This document shows positions 8,243-16,401 of a stretch of 64,000 bases of DNA, in pieces. Made by a program: the position numbers and the translations under genes. The notes under the pieces were generated by a model. That model searched no databases. It worked only from the letters and a program-made list of their open reading frames with translations, and had not been told where the DNA came from. The stretch is taken from NCBI GenBank assembly GCA_045642565.1, contig JAZUJE010000008.1, positions 1 through 64,000 on the forward strand, in the 5' to 3' direction. Positions within the stretch are counted from its first letter, which is position 1. The number at the start of each line of letters is the position of its first letter. This DNA is from UBA1764 sp045642565 (GTDB lineage Bacteria > Bacillota > Clostridia > Peptostreptococcales > Anaerovoracaceae).

Positions 8243-8889
8243 CAAAAGCTGAAAGAGAAATAAAACTTAAAGAACAACTTCGGGAAATGTTAAGTTATGA
8301 AAAAGAGCTTTGGCAGTTGGGCAAGACATATATTGCCGGAGTTGATGAGGTTGGTAGAGGCCCGTTAGCTGGTCCGGTTGTTACTGCGGCAGTTATATTG
8401 CCATCGGATTTTGATATTCTTGGAATAAACGATTCAAAGAAGTTAACACCAAAAAAACGTGATGAGTTTTATGATATAATTATGGAAAAGGCTTTGTCGG
8501 TTTCAATAGGAAGGCGCGAGCCTGAAAGAATTGATGAGATAAATATTTTAGAAGCGACTAAAGAGGCTATGGCGGATGCAATAAATAATCTGTCAATTTG
8601 TCCAATCGCAGGCGAAAAGATAGTACCTAATCATGTTCTGATAGATGCATTGACATTAAAAGCTGTGAATATTCCGCAAACAGGAATTATCCATGGCGAT
8701 GCAAAATCAGTTTCTATTGCAGCTGCTTCAATCATTGCTAAGGTTACAAGAGATAGAGAAATGATTGAGATGGCAAAAATATATCCAGGTTATGCTTTTG
8801 AATCAAATAAAGGTTATGGGACAAAAGCTCATTATGAAGGACTTGCCGCATTTGGACCAACACCAATTCATAGGAGAACATTTTTATGA
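8239..8889 (+). CDS. rnhB: Ribonuclease HII
   Basis: This 216-residue enzyme removes ribonucleotides from RNA-DNA hybrids. The hallmark YIAGVDEVGRGPLAGPVV carries the first Asp-Glu pair, LIDAL the next catalytic Asp, and IHGDAKSVSIAAASIIAKV the GDxxS-type motif of the family. The C-terminal GYGTKAHYEGLAAFGPTPIHRRTF is typical. It overlaps asd and trkA by 4 bases each (ATGA junctions). It is the chromosomal RNase H, unrelated to the RNase H1 domain in the island gene at 38106-39521. Confidence 0.96.
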   Translation: MTKAEREIKLKEQLREMLSYEKELWQLGKTYIAGVDEVGRGPLAGPVVTAAVILPSDFDILGINDSKKLTPKKRDEFYDIIMEKALSVSIGRREPERIDEINILEATKEAMADAINNLSICPIAGEKIVPNHVLIDALTLKAVNIPQTGIIHGDAKSVSIAAASIIAKVTRDREMIEMAKIYPGYAFESNKGYGTKAHYEGLAAFGPTPIHRRTFL

Positions 8890-10247
8890 AGATTACAATT
8901 TTAGGAGCAGGAAAATTAGGAATTAGCATCGCACAAGCGTTGCTGATTGGAAAACATGAAATAACCATTGTTGATAAGAATCCTGAAATTATTGACAGGC
9001 TTAGTTCAAGAATGGATTTACAGTCAGTTTGTGTGAACGCAAAAGATGTTGAAAGCTTAAAAGAATTAGATGTAGATAAGAGCGATGTTGTTATTGCATG
9101 CACAGATAATGATGATAAGAACATGGTCCTTTGCGCATTAGCTAAAGAATTTGGTGTTAAGCGCTGCATTTCACGAGTTCGCAGTCCGGAACATGTTGAG
9201 CATTTGTCATTTATAAAAAGTGCTATGAAAATCGATCACATTATTAATCCTGATTATGCTTGCGCTGTTGAAGTGTATAAGCATATAACTAAGCGTGATA
9301 CCATAGCTGATGGCATACGAATGATTAATGGTGTTGCTATTATTGAGTTTCCGGCGAATGCTGTAAATGATTTAGCAGGTGGCTTGGTTCGTGAAAAATC
9401 GGGATTACTTAATGGGCTTCTTGCTGTAGCTGTTTCCAGAAATGGAAAAATTATAATTCCTAACGGAAATACTCAAATACTTGATGAAGATAGAATCTAT
9501 GCTGTTGGAAGCAAGACTGATGCTTTAGATTTTAGAAAAAATTTAACACATTCAAAAGATGAAAAGCATATCAATAATGCAATGATTGCCGGCGGTGGTA
9601 AAACAGGATTTTTCCTAGCCAAGCTCTTAACAGAGGATGGCATTAATGTAAAAATTATTGAGAACGATTTAAAAAGAGGTAAACATCTTGCTGAATTCTT
9701 AGATAAGGCAAGTATTGTATATGGTGATGCAACAGATCAAGATCTTCTCTTTGAAGAAGATTTTGACCATATGGATGCATTTGTCGCCTGCACCGGTTTT
9801 GATGAAGAAAATATCTTGCTTGCGTTGATGGCTAATAAGCGTGGGATAGATAGCGTGGTTGCAAAGATTTCACGCCGGAGTTATGGACCAATCATGGAAA
9901 ACCTTGGCGATGCTATGACTATCAATCCGATAGAACTTTGTACAGCAAATGTAATCAGATATATAAATGATGATAAGAACCTTAAGTTCTCCAGATTAAT
10001 TCAAGGACAAGCTGAATTTACAGAAGTTGTTGTTGAAAAAGATATGCCTGTAGTAGATAAACAGCTCGCAGAACTTAAGCTTAGTGAAGGGATACTTATA
10101 GGTGCTATTCATAGAGGCTCTGATATTATCATTCCAAATGGCTCAACTAAGATTGAACTTGGAGACAGACTGACAATACTTTCATTGCTCTCAAATGTTC
10201 CAGAGATTGAAAAATTGATTAGTGATACGAATTCCGGAGAGTTCTAA
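8886..10247 (+). CDS. trkA: Trk potassium uptake regulatory subunit TrkA
   Basis: The 453-residue cytoplasmic protein has two repeats of a nucleotide-binding RCK_N domain plus RCK_C. The first starts at residue 1 (MKITILGAGKLGISIAQAL) and the second near residue 234 (NAMIAGGGKTGFFLAKLL), and each is followed by a conserved acidic strand and a TrkA_C segment. TrkA rings bind NAD(H) or ATP and gate the TrkH channel. The double-domain form is the TrkA type rather than single-domain KtrA. The partner trkH follows with a TAATG overlap, so the two are co-translated. Confidence 0.95.
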   Translation: MKITILGAGKLGISIAQALLIGKHEITIVDKNPEIIDRLSSRMDLQSVCVNAKDVESLKELDVDKSDVVIACTDNDDKNMVLCALAKEFGVKRCISRVRSPEHVEHLSFIKSAMKIDHIINPDYACAVEVYKHITKRDTIADGIRMINGVAIIEFPANAVNDLAGGLVREKSGLLNGLLAVAVSRNGKIIIPNGNTQILDEDRIYAVGSKTDALDFRKNLTHSKDEKHINNAMIAGGGKTGFFLAKLLTEDGINVKIIENDLKRGKHLAEFLDKASIVYGDATDQDLLFEEDFDHMDAFVACTGFDEENILLALMANKRGIDSVVAKISRRSYGPIMENLGDAMTINPIELCTANVIRYINDDKNLKFSRLIQGQAEFTEVVVEKDMPVVDKQLAELKLSEGILIGAIHRGSDIIIPNGSTKIELGDRLTILSLLSNVPEIEKLISDTNSGEF

Positions 10248-11698
10248 TGCATTTAAATCATAGATTAATAACAAAAGTATTAAGCGTTGTCCTTGCTGTT
10301 ATAGGAATATCATTTTTAGTTCCTGTAATAGTTGCATTGTGCTATAAAGAACATGATGCATGCCTGACATATGCTATCCTTGGAGGACTATATACAGGCC
10401 TTGGAATTTTAATTTTTAAAATAATTCCGAAGAGCGAGGTCTCGAACCTTAGCTTAAGAGATGGTTTTCTTATAGTTGCATTAACATGGATAGGCATATC
10501 AATAATTGGTGCAATACCACTTGTTATTCTTGGTGATATTCCTTCATTTGTTGATGCTTTCTTCGAGATGTCTTCGGGCTTTTCAACAACGGGCGCAACA
10601 ATATTAAATGATGTTGAAGTCCTTACACATGCAAGTCTTATGTGGAGATCTCTTACACATTGGCTTGGTGGTATGGGTTTACTCGTTATGACTATTGCAC
10701 TTTTACCTAAACTTGGTATTGGTGGACATAGATTGATGCGTGCAGAAAGTACAGGCATTACTCTTGATAAGGGAGGCTTTACTTTTGCACAATACGCAAG
10801 GCAGTTATATAAAACATATATTACTCTTACAGTAGCTGAATTTGTTCTTCTTATCATTGTAGGATTAAGTCCTTTTGATTCGGCAATTCACACCTTTGGT
10901 TCAATCGGCACCGGAGGATTTTCATCTTATAATAGCAGCATTGCCGCATTTGGCAATGCAAAAGTTGAAATTGTTATCGGCGTGTTTATGCTTATTTGCG
11001 GAATCAATTTTTCAAATATAGGATTAATCTTTTCAAAGAATATAAAGAAAGCTTTTAAAGATAGTGAACTTAAAATTTATTTATGTATAGTTGCAATATC
11101 TATTCTATTGATTGCTGTAATTCTTGCAGCCAATAACACATATGGAATAATTGATTCGCTTAGATATGCATTTTTCCAGGTAACAACAACTATTTCGACA
11201 ACAGGTTATGGTGTAGCTGACTATGAATTATGGCCAGAAGCATCCAAAGCAATAATATTCCTGCTTATGTTTATTGGTGGTTGTGCAGGGTCTACGGCCG
11301 GAGGAATCAAGGTTATTAGAGTCGCTCTCATGGCGAAATTAATTAAACGTGGAACGCAAAGAAAGCTTCATCCAAACAATATTATTCCTATAAGACTCGG
11401 TAAACATTATATCAGAGAAGATGTTGTAATAGATACTTGCGGTTTCCTTGGTTTATATGTTTTTACTGCATGCATATCGACATTCCTATTATGCCTTGAT
11501 AATGTTGACTTAATTACCGCTGCATCTTCTGTAATATCAGCTTTAAGTAACATAGGTCCTGGATTTAACCTTGTTGGCCCAACATGCAATTACGCATTTT
11601 ATTCGATTCCTTCCAAAATTTTGTTATCATTTTTAATGATTGCCGGAAGGTTAGAGCTTTATACATTATTAATAAGTTTAAGAATTAAAAAGAATTAA
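10247..11698 (+). CDS. trkH: Trk/Ktr potassium uptake channel subunit TrkH
   Basis: The 483-residue membrane protein has repeated hydrophobic hairpins with the selectivity-filter segments of the Trk family: FSTTGATIL (first), GSIGTGGFSSYN (second), TISTTGYGVADY (third) and SALSNIGPGFNLVGP (fourth). It moves K+ across the cytoplasmic membrane and is gated by TrkA. It starts within the trkA stop (TAATG). The C-terminal GRLELYTLLISL is typical of the family. A flavoprotein gene follows after 18 bp with AGGAG. Confidence 0.95.
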   Translation: MHLNHRLITKVLSVVLAVIGISFLVPVIVALCYKEHDACLTYAILGGLYTGLGILIFKIIPKSEVSNLSLRDGFLIVALTWIGISIIGAIPLVILGDIPSFVDAFFEMSSGFSTTGATILNDVEVLTHASLMWRSLTHWLGGMGLLVMTIALLPKLGIGGHRLMRAESTGITLDKGGFTFAQYARQLYKTYITLTVAEFVLLIIVGLSPFDSAIHTFGSIGTGGFSSYNSSIAAFGNAKVEIVIGVFMLICGINFSNIGLIFSKNIKKAFKDSELKIYLCIVAISILLIAVILAANNTYGIIDSLRYAFFQVTTTISTTGYGVADYELWPEASKAIIFLLMFIGGCAGSTAGGIKVIRVALMAKLIKRGTQRKLHPNNIIPIRLGKHYIREDVVIDTCGFLGLYVFTACISTFLLCLDNVDLITAASSVISALSNIGPGFNLVGPTCNYAFYSIPSKILLSFLMIAGRLELYTLLISLRIKKN

Positions 11699-11716
11699 TA
11701 TATTTAGGAGTTTGGT

Positions 11717-12331
11717 ATGAAGACATTAATTATTAATGCGAGCCCAAGAGAAGGCGGAAACACATCAATTATGCTCGATATTGTTACTGAAATTTTGGAA
11801 AAGGAAGGCATTCAAACTGAAGTTGTTCAAATTGGACAGGAATCAATCAGAGGTTGTATGGCTTGTTATAAATGTGCGGAACTTGGCAAATGTGTTATTG
11901 ATGATTGTGTGAATGATATTGCTGACAAGTTGATTGCCGCAGATGGTTTTATTTTAGCTAGCCCTGTATATTATGGAGGCATCAACGGAACACTAAAAAG
12001 CGCACTCGATAGAATTTTCCTTCGCGGAATTGATTGTGGTGGTAAAGTATCCGCAGCAATTGCAGTTTGTCGTCGTGGTGGAAACGAAACTGCTCTCGAT
12101 CAAATGAACAAGTATTTATTCTATAGCAGAAGCATCATAGTTGGCAGCCAGTATTGGAGTGGGGCTTTTGGACTTAACAAAGGTGAGGTAAATAACGATG
12201 TTGAAGGTTTGGAAATTATGAGAACTTTAGCAGAGAACTTTGCTTTTGCGATGAAATCTGTTGCGCTTGGTAAAGAAAAATATGGTGTTCCAAAGCAGAA
12301 CGAAGTACATATGATGAATTTTATTAGGTAG
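11717..12331 (+). CDS. NADPH-dependent FMN reductase/flavodoxin-like iron-sulfur flavoprotein
   Basis: The 204-residue flavodoxin-fold protein has the FMN phosphate loop INASPREGGNTSIMLD at residues 5-20, a cysteine cluster GCMACYKCAELGKCVIDDC that could ligate an Fe-S cluster, and ASPVYYGGINGTLKSALDR, which packs on the flavin. Such proteins transfer electrons from NAD(P)H to quinones or small acceptors in anaerobes; the substrate cannot be predicted. A terminator follows 50 bp after the stop, closing this transcription unit before the division cluster. Confidence 0.85.
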   Translation: MKTLIINASPREGGNTSIMLDIVTEILEKEGIQTEVVQIGQESIRGCMACYKCAELGKCVIDDCVNDIADKLIAADGFILASPVYYGGINGTLKSALDRIFLRGIDCGGKVSAAIAVCRRGGNETALDQMNKYLFYSRSIIVGSQYWSGAFGLNKGEVNNDVEGLEIMRTLAENFAFAMKSVALGKEKYGVPKQNEVHMMNFIR

Positions 12332-12380
12332 AGTTCTAAAGATAAGTTTATATAAACAGAAATAGAATAAAAGATTTGAA

Positions 12381-12405
12381 AAGCGAGGCTTTGAGCCTCG
12401 CTTTT
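12381..12405 (+). terminator. Rho-independent terminator after the flavoprotein gene
   Basis: AGCGAGGCT, loop TTG and AGCCTCGCT pair perfectly, followed by TTTGTTAT. It separates the housekeeping run from the mraZ promoter region. Confidence 0.85.
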
Positions 12406-12473
12406 GTTATATCTGATTCTTTAAATTCCCTAAATTTTCCAGTCGATTATAAAAGAGGGTCATTTTTTGCTTA

Positions 12474-12549
12474 ATTGTGGAGCAAAATGGCGTAAAAATA
12501 CCAAAAAGTACTTGATTTTTTGTTAAAAGTGGTGTAAAGTGGTTATGTA
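12474..12549 (+). promoter_or_regulatory. mraZ promoter with MraZ-box-like repeats
   Basis: Two copies of AAAGTGG lie exactly 10 bp apart (12526-12532 and 12536-12542). They fall in the 18-bp spacer between TTGTTA (12520-12525) and TATGTA (12544-12549); an alternative pair is TTGATT 12512-12517 with TAAAGT 12535-12540. A weaker pair on the same 10-bp period is ATTGTGG 12474-12480 and AAAATGG 12484-12490. MraZ of several bacteria binds repeated GTGG boxes with 10-bp spacing in its own promoter, which suggests autorepression of the division cluster here. Confidence 0.65.
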
Positions 12550-12605
12550 AGTTTGAGAAGTGTCACTTTGTGTGCACTTAAAACCTTGAAAGGCTTGAAA
12601 TTTCA

Positions 12606-13037
12606 ATGTTATTAGGAAGACATGAAAACTCAATAGATGCCAAGAACAGATTAATTATCCCTGCAAAATTTAGGGATGATTTAGGTTACAAGCTCATTAT
12701 CACTAAGGGCTTGGATGATTGTTTGATTCTTTTCCCTATGAGTACATGGGAGAAACAAGAGGCTGTTTTGGCAGGGCTTCCTATGTCCGATCCTAAGACA
12801 AGAGCGTTTAAGAGGTTTATTTATGCAAATGCTTCTGAATGTGAGATGGATAAACAAGGGCGAATCCTTGTTCCGGCTTCATTGAAGCTTGCTGCAAAAT
12901 TGGAAAAAGATCTTGTAACTATTGGCTCTTTAGACAGAGTTGAAATCTGGGCTAAGGAACAGTACGACAATGATGAAAATGGCGGAAAGCTTGACGCTGA
13001 AGATTTCGCCGATTTCTCTGAAAAATATCAGGTGTAG
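12606..13037 (+). CDS. mraZ: Transcriptional regulator MraZ
   Basis: The 143-residue protein has two SpoVT/AbrB-like half barrels: LLGRHENSIDAKNRLIIPAK at the start and FIYANASECEMDKQGRILVP near residue 77. Both carry the DxxxR motif used to contact DNA. MraZ heads dcw clusters and binds GTGG-type repeats upstream of itself, and candidate boxes are present. The start ATG directly follows a CTTGAAATTTCA palindromic stretch; GAAAGG at about 12588-12592 serves as RBS. rsmH starts 3 bp after the stop. Confidence 0.95.
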   Translation: MLLGRHENSIDAKNRLIIPAKFRDDLGYKLIITKGLDDCLILFPMSTWEKQEAVLAGLPMSDPKTRAFKRFIYANASECEMDKQGRILVPASLKLAAKLEKDLVTIGSLDRVEIWAKEQYDNDENGGKLDAEDFADFSEKYQV

Positions 13038-13040
13038 TTA

Positions 13041-13982
13041 ATGGAATTTTCACATGTTCCAGTTCTATACCAAGAATGCATAGATGCACTGCATATTAAT
13101 CCTTCAGGTATATATGTAGATGGAACTTTGGGCGGGGCAGGACACGCAAGTGGCGTGTGTTCGGAGCTTGGATCCGAAGGTTTGTTTATAGGAATTGATA
13201 GAGATATAGATGCTCTTGATGCTTCGACAAAAAGATTGAACGAATTAAATCTTCCTTGCAAAAAGAAATTTGTTCAGTCAAATTATGCAGATATTAAAAA
13301 TGTCTTAACCGAGCTTAAGGTAAATAGAATTGACGGAGCTTTACTTGATTTAGGCGTTTCGTCTTTTCAACTTGATAATCCAGGCCGAGGCTTTTCATAT
13401 ATGCATGATGCGCCTTTAGATATGCGTATGAATGCAAACGACAGTTTTACTGCCGAAGATGTAGTCAATGATTACAGTGAAAAAGAACTTTTTAGGATAA
13501 TAAAAGATTATGGCGAGGAAAAATGGGCGCTAAGAATTGCTCAATTTATCTGCGCTGCCAGAAGCGAGGGAAGAATAACAACAACCGGAAAGCTTGTTGA
13601 AATTATAAAAGCGGCTATTCCGGCAGCGGCAAGAAGAGAAGGTCCTCATCCTGCCAAAAGAACTTTTCAAGCGATAAGAATTGAAGTGAACGATGAGCTT
13701 GGAGCTTTAGAACGCGCTGTTAATGATTTCATAGATGTGTTAGCTCCTGGCGGAAGATTGGCAATTATCAGCTTTCATTCGCTTGAAGATAGAATTGTCA
13801 AAGATATTTTTAAAACAAGACTTAATCCATGCACATGTCCACCGGAATTTCCGGTTTGTGTGTGCGGTAAGAAGCCTGATGTAAAAAAGATCACAGGAAA
13901 ACCTATATTGCCTACAGAAGTCGAGCTTGAAGAAAATCCAAGGGCAAGAAGTGCAAAATTGAGAGTAATCGAGAAAAGATGA
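13041..13982 (+). CDS. rsmH: 16S rRNA (cytosine1402-N4)-methyltransferase
   Basis: The 313-residue SAM-dependent enzyme methylates C1402 in the ribosomal P site. It starts FSHVPVLYQECIDAL and has the SAM loop YVDGTLGGAGHA, then LLDLGVSSFQLDNPGRGFSY, and the C-terminal IISFHSLEDRIVK with a cysteine-containing tail (NPCTCPPEFPVCVCG) typical of Firmicutes. It is in its usual place after mraZ, and its last bases overlap the ftsL start (ATGA). Confidence 0.97.
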   Translation: MEFSHVPVLYQECIDALHINPSGIYVDGTLGGAGHASGVCSELGSEGLFIGIDRDIDALDASTKRLNELNLPCKKKFVQSNYADIKNVLTELKVNRIDGALLDLGVSSFQLDNPGRGFSYMHDAPLDMRMNANDSFTAEDVVNDYSEKELFRIIKDYGEEKWALRIAQFICAARSEGRITTTGKLVEIIKAAIPAAARREGPHPAKRTFQAIRIEVNDELGALERAVNDFIDVLAPGGRLAIISFHSLEDRIVKDIFKTRLNPCTCPPEFPVCVCGKKPDVKKITGKPILPTEVELEENPRARSAKLRVIEKR

Positions 13983-14332
13983 ACAGAGCAGAGACAAACT
14001 TAACTAAAAAAATGAAAAAGTTCAGCAGAGGCGGCGTAATCATTCTGTTGTTAATCACATGTTTTGCTTTTCTATGCTTTGTTGGCTTAGATGCCAGCAC
14101 TTCAAAGGTTCAATATGATATTAACCAAATAAACAAGCAGATTTCAGAAGCTGAAAAGCAAATTACGAAATTAGAAATTGAGATTAAATCAGCGACTAAT
14201 ATTAAAACTGTTGAAAGAAAAGCTTTAGACCTTGGAATGATTTATCCGGATTTCGATCACATTACTTACATACAGGGCGATTCTGACATAGAAGAATTTG
14301 CATCTGCATTAATGGAATCTGTATATCGCTAA
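13979..14332 (+). CDS. ftsL: Cell division protein FtsL-like
   Basis: The 117-residue bitopic membrane protein has a basic N-terminus (KKMKKFSRGG), one membrane segment (VIILLLITCFAFLCFVGL, about residues 19-36) and an outer coiled coil (KQISEAEKQITKLEIEIKSA). The tail ERKALDLGMIYPDFDHITYI is typical of FtsL. FtsL forms the divisome subcomplex with FtsQ/DivIB and DivIC. Sequence similarity within this family is low, so the call rests on architecture and position between rsmH and the PBP. Confidence 0.88.
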   Translation: MNRAETNLTKKMKKFSRGGVIILLLITCFAFLCFVGLDASTSKVQYDINQINKQISEAEKQITKLEIEIKSATNIKTVERKALDLGMIYPDFDHITYIQGDSDIEEFASALMESVYR

Positions 14333-14340
14333 AATATATC

Positions 14341-14372
14341 GGCGCCTGTTTTGGGCGCCATTTTTACTTTTT
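14341..14372 (+). terminator. Terminator-like hairpin between ftsL and the PBP gene
   Basis: GGCGCC (14341-14346) and GGCGCC (14354-14359) form a short GC stem with loop TGTTTTG, followed by ATTTTTACTTTTTT. The T-rich tract runs straight into the GTG start of the PBP at 14374. It could attenuate transcription inside the cluster. It also leaves no room for a normal Shine-Dalgarno before the PBP. Confidence 0.6.
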
Positions 14373-14373
14373 T

Positions 14374-16401
14374 GTGAGCATACATAATGTAAATTCAAAA
14401 ACAAAAAGAAGAATAATTTGGTGCTTAGCTTTAATACTGCTGGCATTTTTTGTCGTAAGTATAAGGATAGGCTATCAGATGATTATCAAGGGTGAAGAAT
14501 ATGCTGTGATGGCTGTGAAACAACAAACATCAGACAGTGTAGTTTACGCAACCCGTGGAAGAATCGTAGACCGCAACCTTAATGATCTTGCTATTTCTGC
14601 GACGACTCATACTGTATGGGTTAGACCTGAAAAGCTGAGAACTAAGGGCGATAATGAAGCAGAACAAAAAAATAATACAATTTTAGCAATTAATCAGTTA
14701 TCTGACATACTTGGAATGGAAGAAGACGATATTGAAACTATTGTCAATTCTGATTCAAAACTTTTAAAACTTAAGAAGTATGTAGAGGATGATGTAATTG
14801 AAGAACTTAAAGAAGCTAAAATTACAGGGATTGAATATACAGAAGATGCAAAGCGCTATTATCCAAATGGTGCGTTCCTATCTCAAGTTCTTGGTTTAAC
14901 AAATGATGATGGGGATGGTATCGGCGGATTAGAGCTTTATTATAACAGTGCGTTATCAGGTTTGGATGGGCGTTGGATTACAAATAAAGATAACAAAAAA
15001 AATAGTTTAGCTTATGGCGTTGATAAATATTACGATGCAAAAGATGGATCAACTCTGTGGCTTACTATTGATCAGACAATACAAAAAATTATTACAGAAA
15101 AAATTGCTCAGGCTGTGGTTGATTGCAATGCAGATAGAGCAATGTGCATGATATATGATGTAAAAACAGGTGATATTCTTGCTATGGCTCAAACCGGAGA
15201 TTTTGATCCTAATACTCCGAGAGAACCTTTGGCTGAAGATGCAGAAGCATTTGCTTCTATGACATCAGAAGAACAGGCTACGTATTTAAATCAGATGTGG
15301 AGGAATTTTTGCATAAATGATGTATACGAACCTGGTTCAACATTTAAGCTTATTACTACATCGTTGGCTTTGGAATACGGCGTTACAAGCATGAATGACA
15401 AATTCTATTGTAAGCCTGTTACTGTTGCTGATTATACTTTGAAATGTTGGTACTATCCACAGAGCCATGGTGAAGAGACTTTATACGAAGCTGTAGAAAA
15501 TTCATGTAACCCTGCTATGATTGCTCTTGCCCAAAGAATTGGTATAGAGAGATATTATGCCGGACTCGAGAACTTTGGTTTAACAGAAAAGACCGGAGTA
15601 GATTTCCCCGGAGAGGCTTCAAATATCTTGCAAAGCAAAAATATTGTAGGGCTTGCAACTATGTCGTATGGTCAAGGAATAGCTGTTACACCTGTAAGCT
15701 TAGTATCTGCTGTCGGCTCTATTGCAAATAATGGATACTTGATGCAACCTCGCTTTGTTAAAGGTTTACTTGATTCAAGCGGTGAAATAATTGAAGAATA
15801 TGAACCGGTAATTAAAAGTCGTACCATTTCAGAGCAAACTTCTAAAGAAGTTTTGTCAATCATGGAAAAAGTAGTATCCGAAGGCGGCGGTGGCAAAGCA
15901 AAGATTCCGGGATATAAAATCGGTGGCAAAACAGGAACTGCAAACAAACCTATAGCAGGCGGATATTCTGATACTGATGTATGTGCTTCATTCCTTGGTG
16001 TTGCACCAATAGATGATCCACAAATAGTTATTCTTGTTATCGTAGATACTCCACGCGGAGTGCTTTACGGATCGAGCACAGCAGCTCCTTGTGCACATGA
16101 TATTTTAGAAGAGGTTTTGCCTTATTTAGGTATTCAGCCTAATTATTCTGATGAAGATTATAAGGCATTGAAAAAAGGTAAAGTGACTGTGCCTAATCTT
16201 GAAGGTAAAAGCGCAGAAAGCGCAATAGGTGTTTTAGGTGGCTTGGGTCTTAATGTTCAATTCAGCCCTGATTTAGTGGAAGGCGTAGATGCAGTAATAA
16301 TTGATCAATTCCCTAAGGCCGGAGAATCTGTTTCTACAGGTTCTATTGTGACACTCTATTATGAAGGCAGCGCGGCAGAAGTTGCGGAGGAAGAAAACTA
16401 A
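14374..16401 (+). CDS. Class B penicillin-binding protein (FtsI/SpoVD type) with PASTA domain
   Basis: This 675-residue transpeptidase cross-links septal peptidoglycan. It has an N-terminal membrane segment (IIWCLALILLAFFVVSI, about residues 14-30), a dimerisation domain (RGRIVDRNLNDLAIS), and the three penicillin-binding motifs in order: STFK (in YEPGSTFKLITT), SCN (in ENSCNPAM) and KTG (in GGKTGTANK). One C-terminal PASTA domain follows (VTVPNLEGKSAESAI). The start is taken as GTG 14374, with no Shine-Dalgarno and a terminator-like hairpin just upstream; no better in-frame start is visible. Its TAA shares bases with the murF ATG. FtsI or SpoVD cannot be separated by sequence here. Confidence 0.93.
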   Translation: MSIHNVNSKTKRRIIWCLALILLAFFVVSIRIGYQMIIKGEEYAVMAVKQQTSDSVVYATRGRIVDRNLNDLAISATTHTVWVRPEKLRTKGDNEAEQKNNTILAINQLSDILGMEEDDIETIVNSDSKLLKLKKYVEDDVIEELKEAKITGIEYTEDAKRYYPNGAFLSQVLGLTNDDGDGIGGLELYYNSALSGLDGRWITNKDNKKNSLAYGVDKYYDAKDGSTLWLTIDQTIQKIITEKIAQAVVDCNADRAMCMIYDVKTGDILAMAQTGDFDPNTPREPLAEDAEAFASMTSEEQATYLNQMWRNFCINDVYEPGSTFKLITTSLALEYGVTSMNDKFYCKPVTVADYTLKCWYYPQSHGEETLYEAVENSCNPAMIALAQRIGIERYYAGLENFGLTEKTGVDFPGEASNILQSKNIVGLATMSYGQGIAVTPVSLVSAVGSIANNGYLMQPRFVKGLLDSSGEIIEEYEPVIKSRTISEQTSKEVLSIMEKVVSEGGGGKAKIPGYKIGGKTGTANKPIAGGYSDTDVCASFLGVAPIDDPQIVILVIVDTPRGVLYGSSTAAPCAHDILEEVLPYLGIQPNYSDEDYKALKKGKVTVPNLEGKSAESAIGVLGGLGLNVQFSPDLVEGVDAVIIDQFPKAGESVSTGSIVTLYYEGSAAEVAEEEN

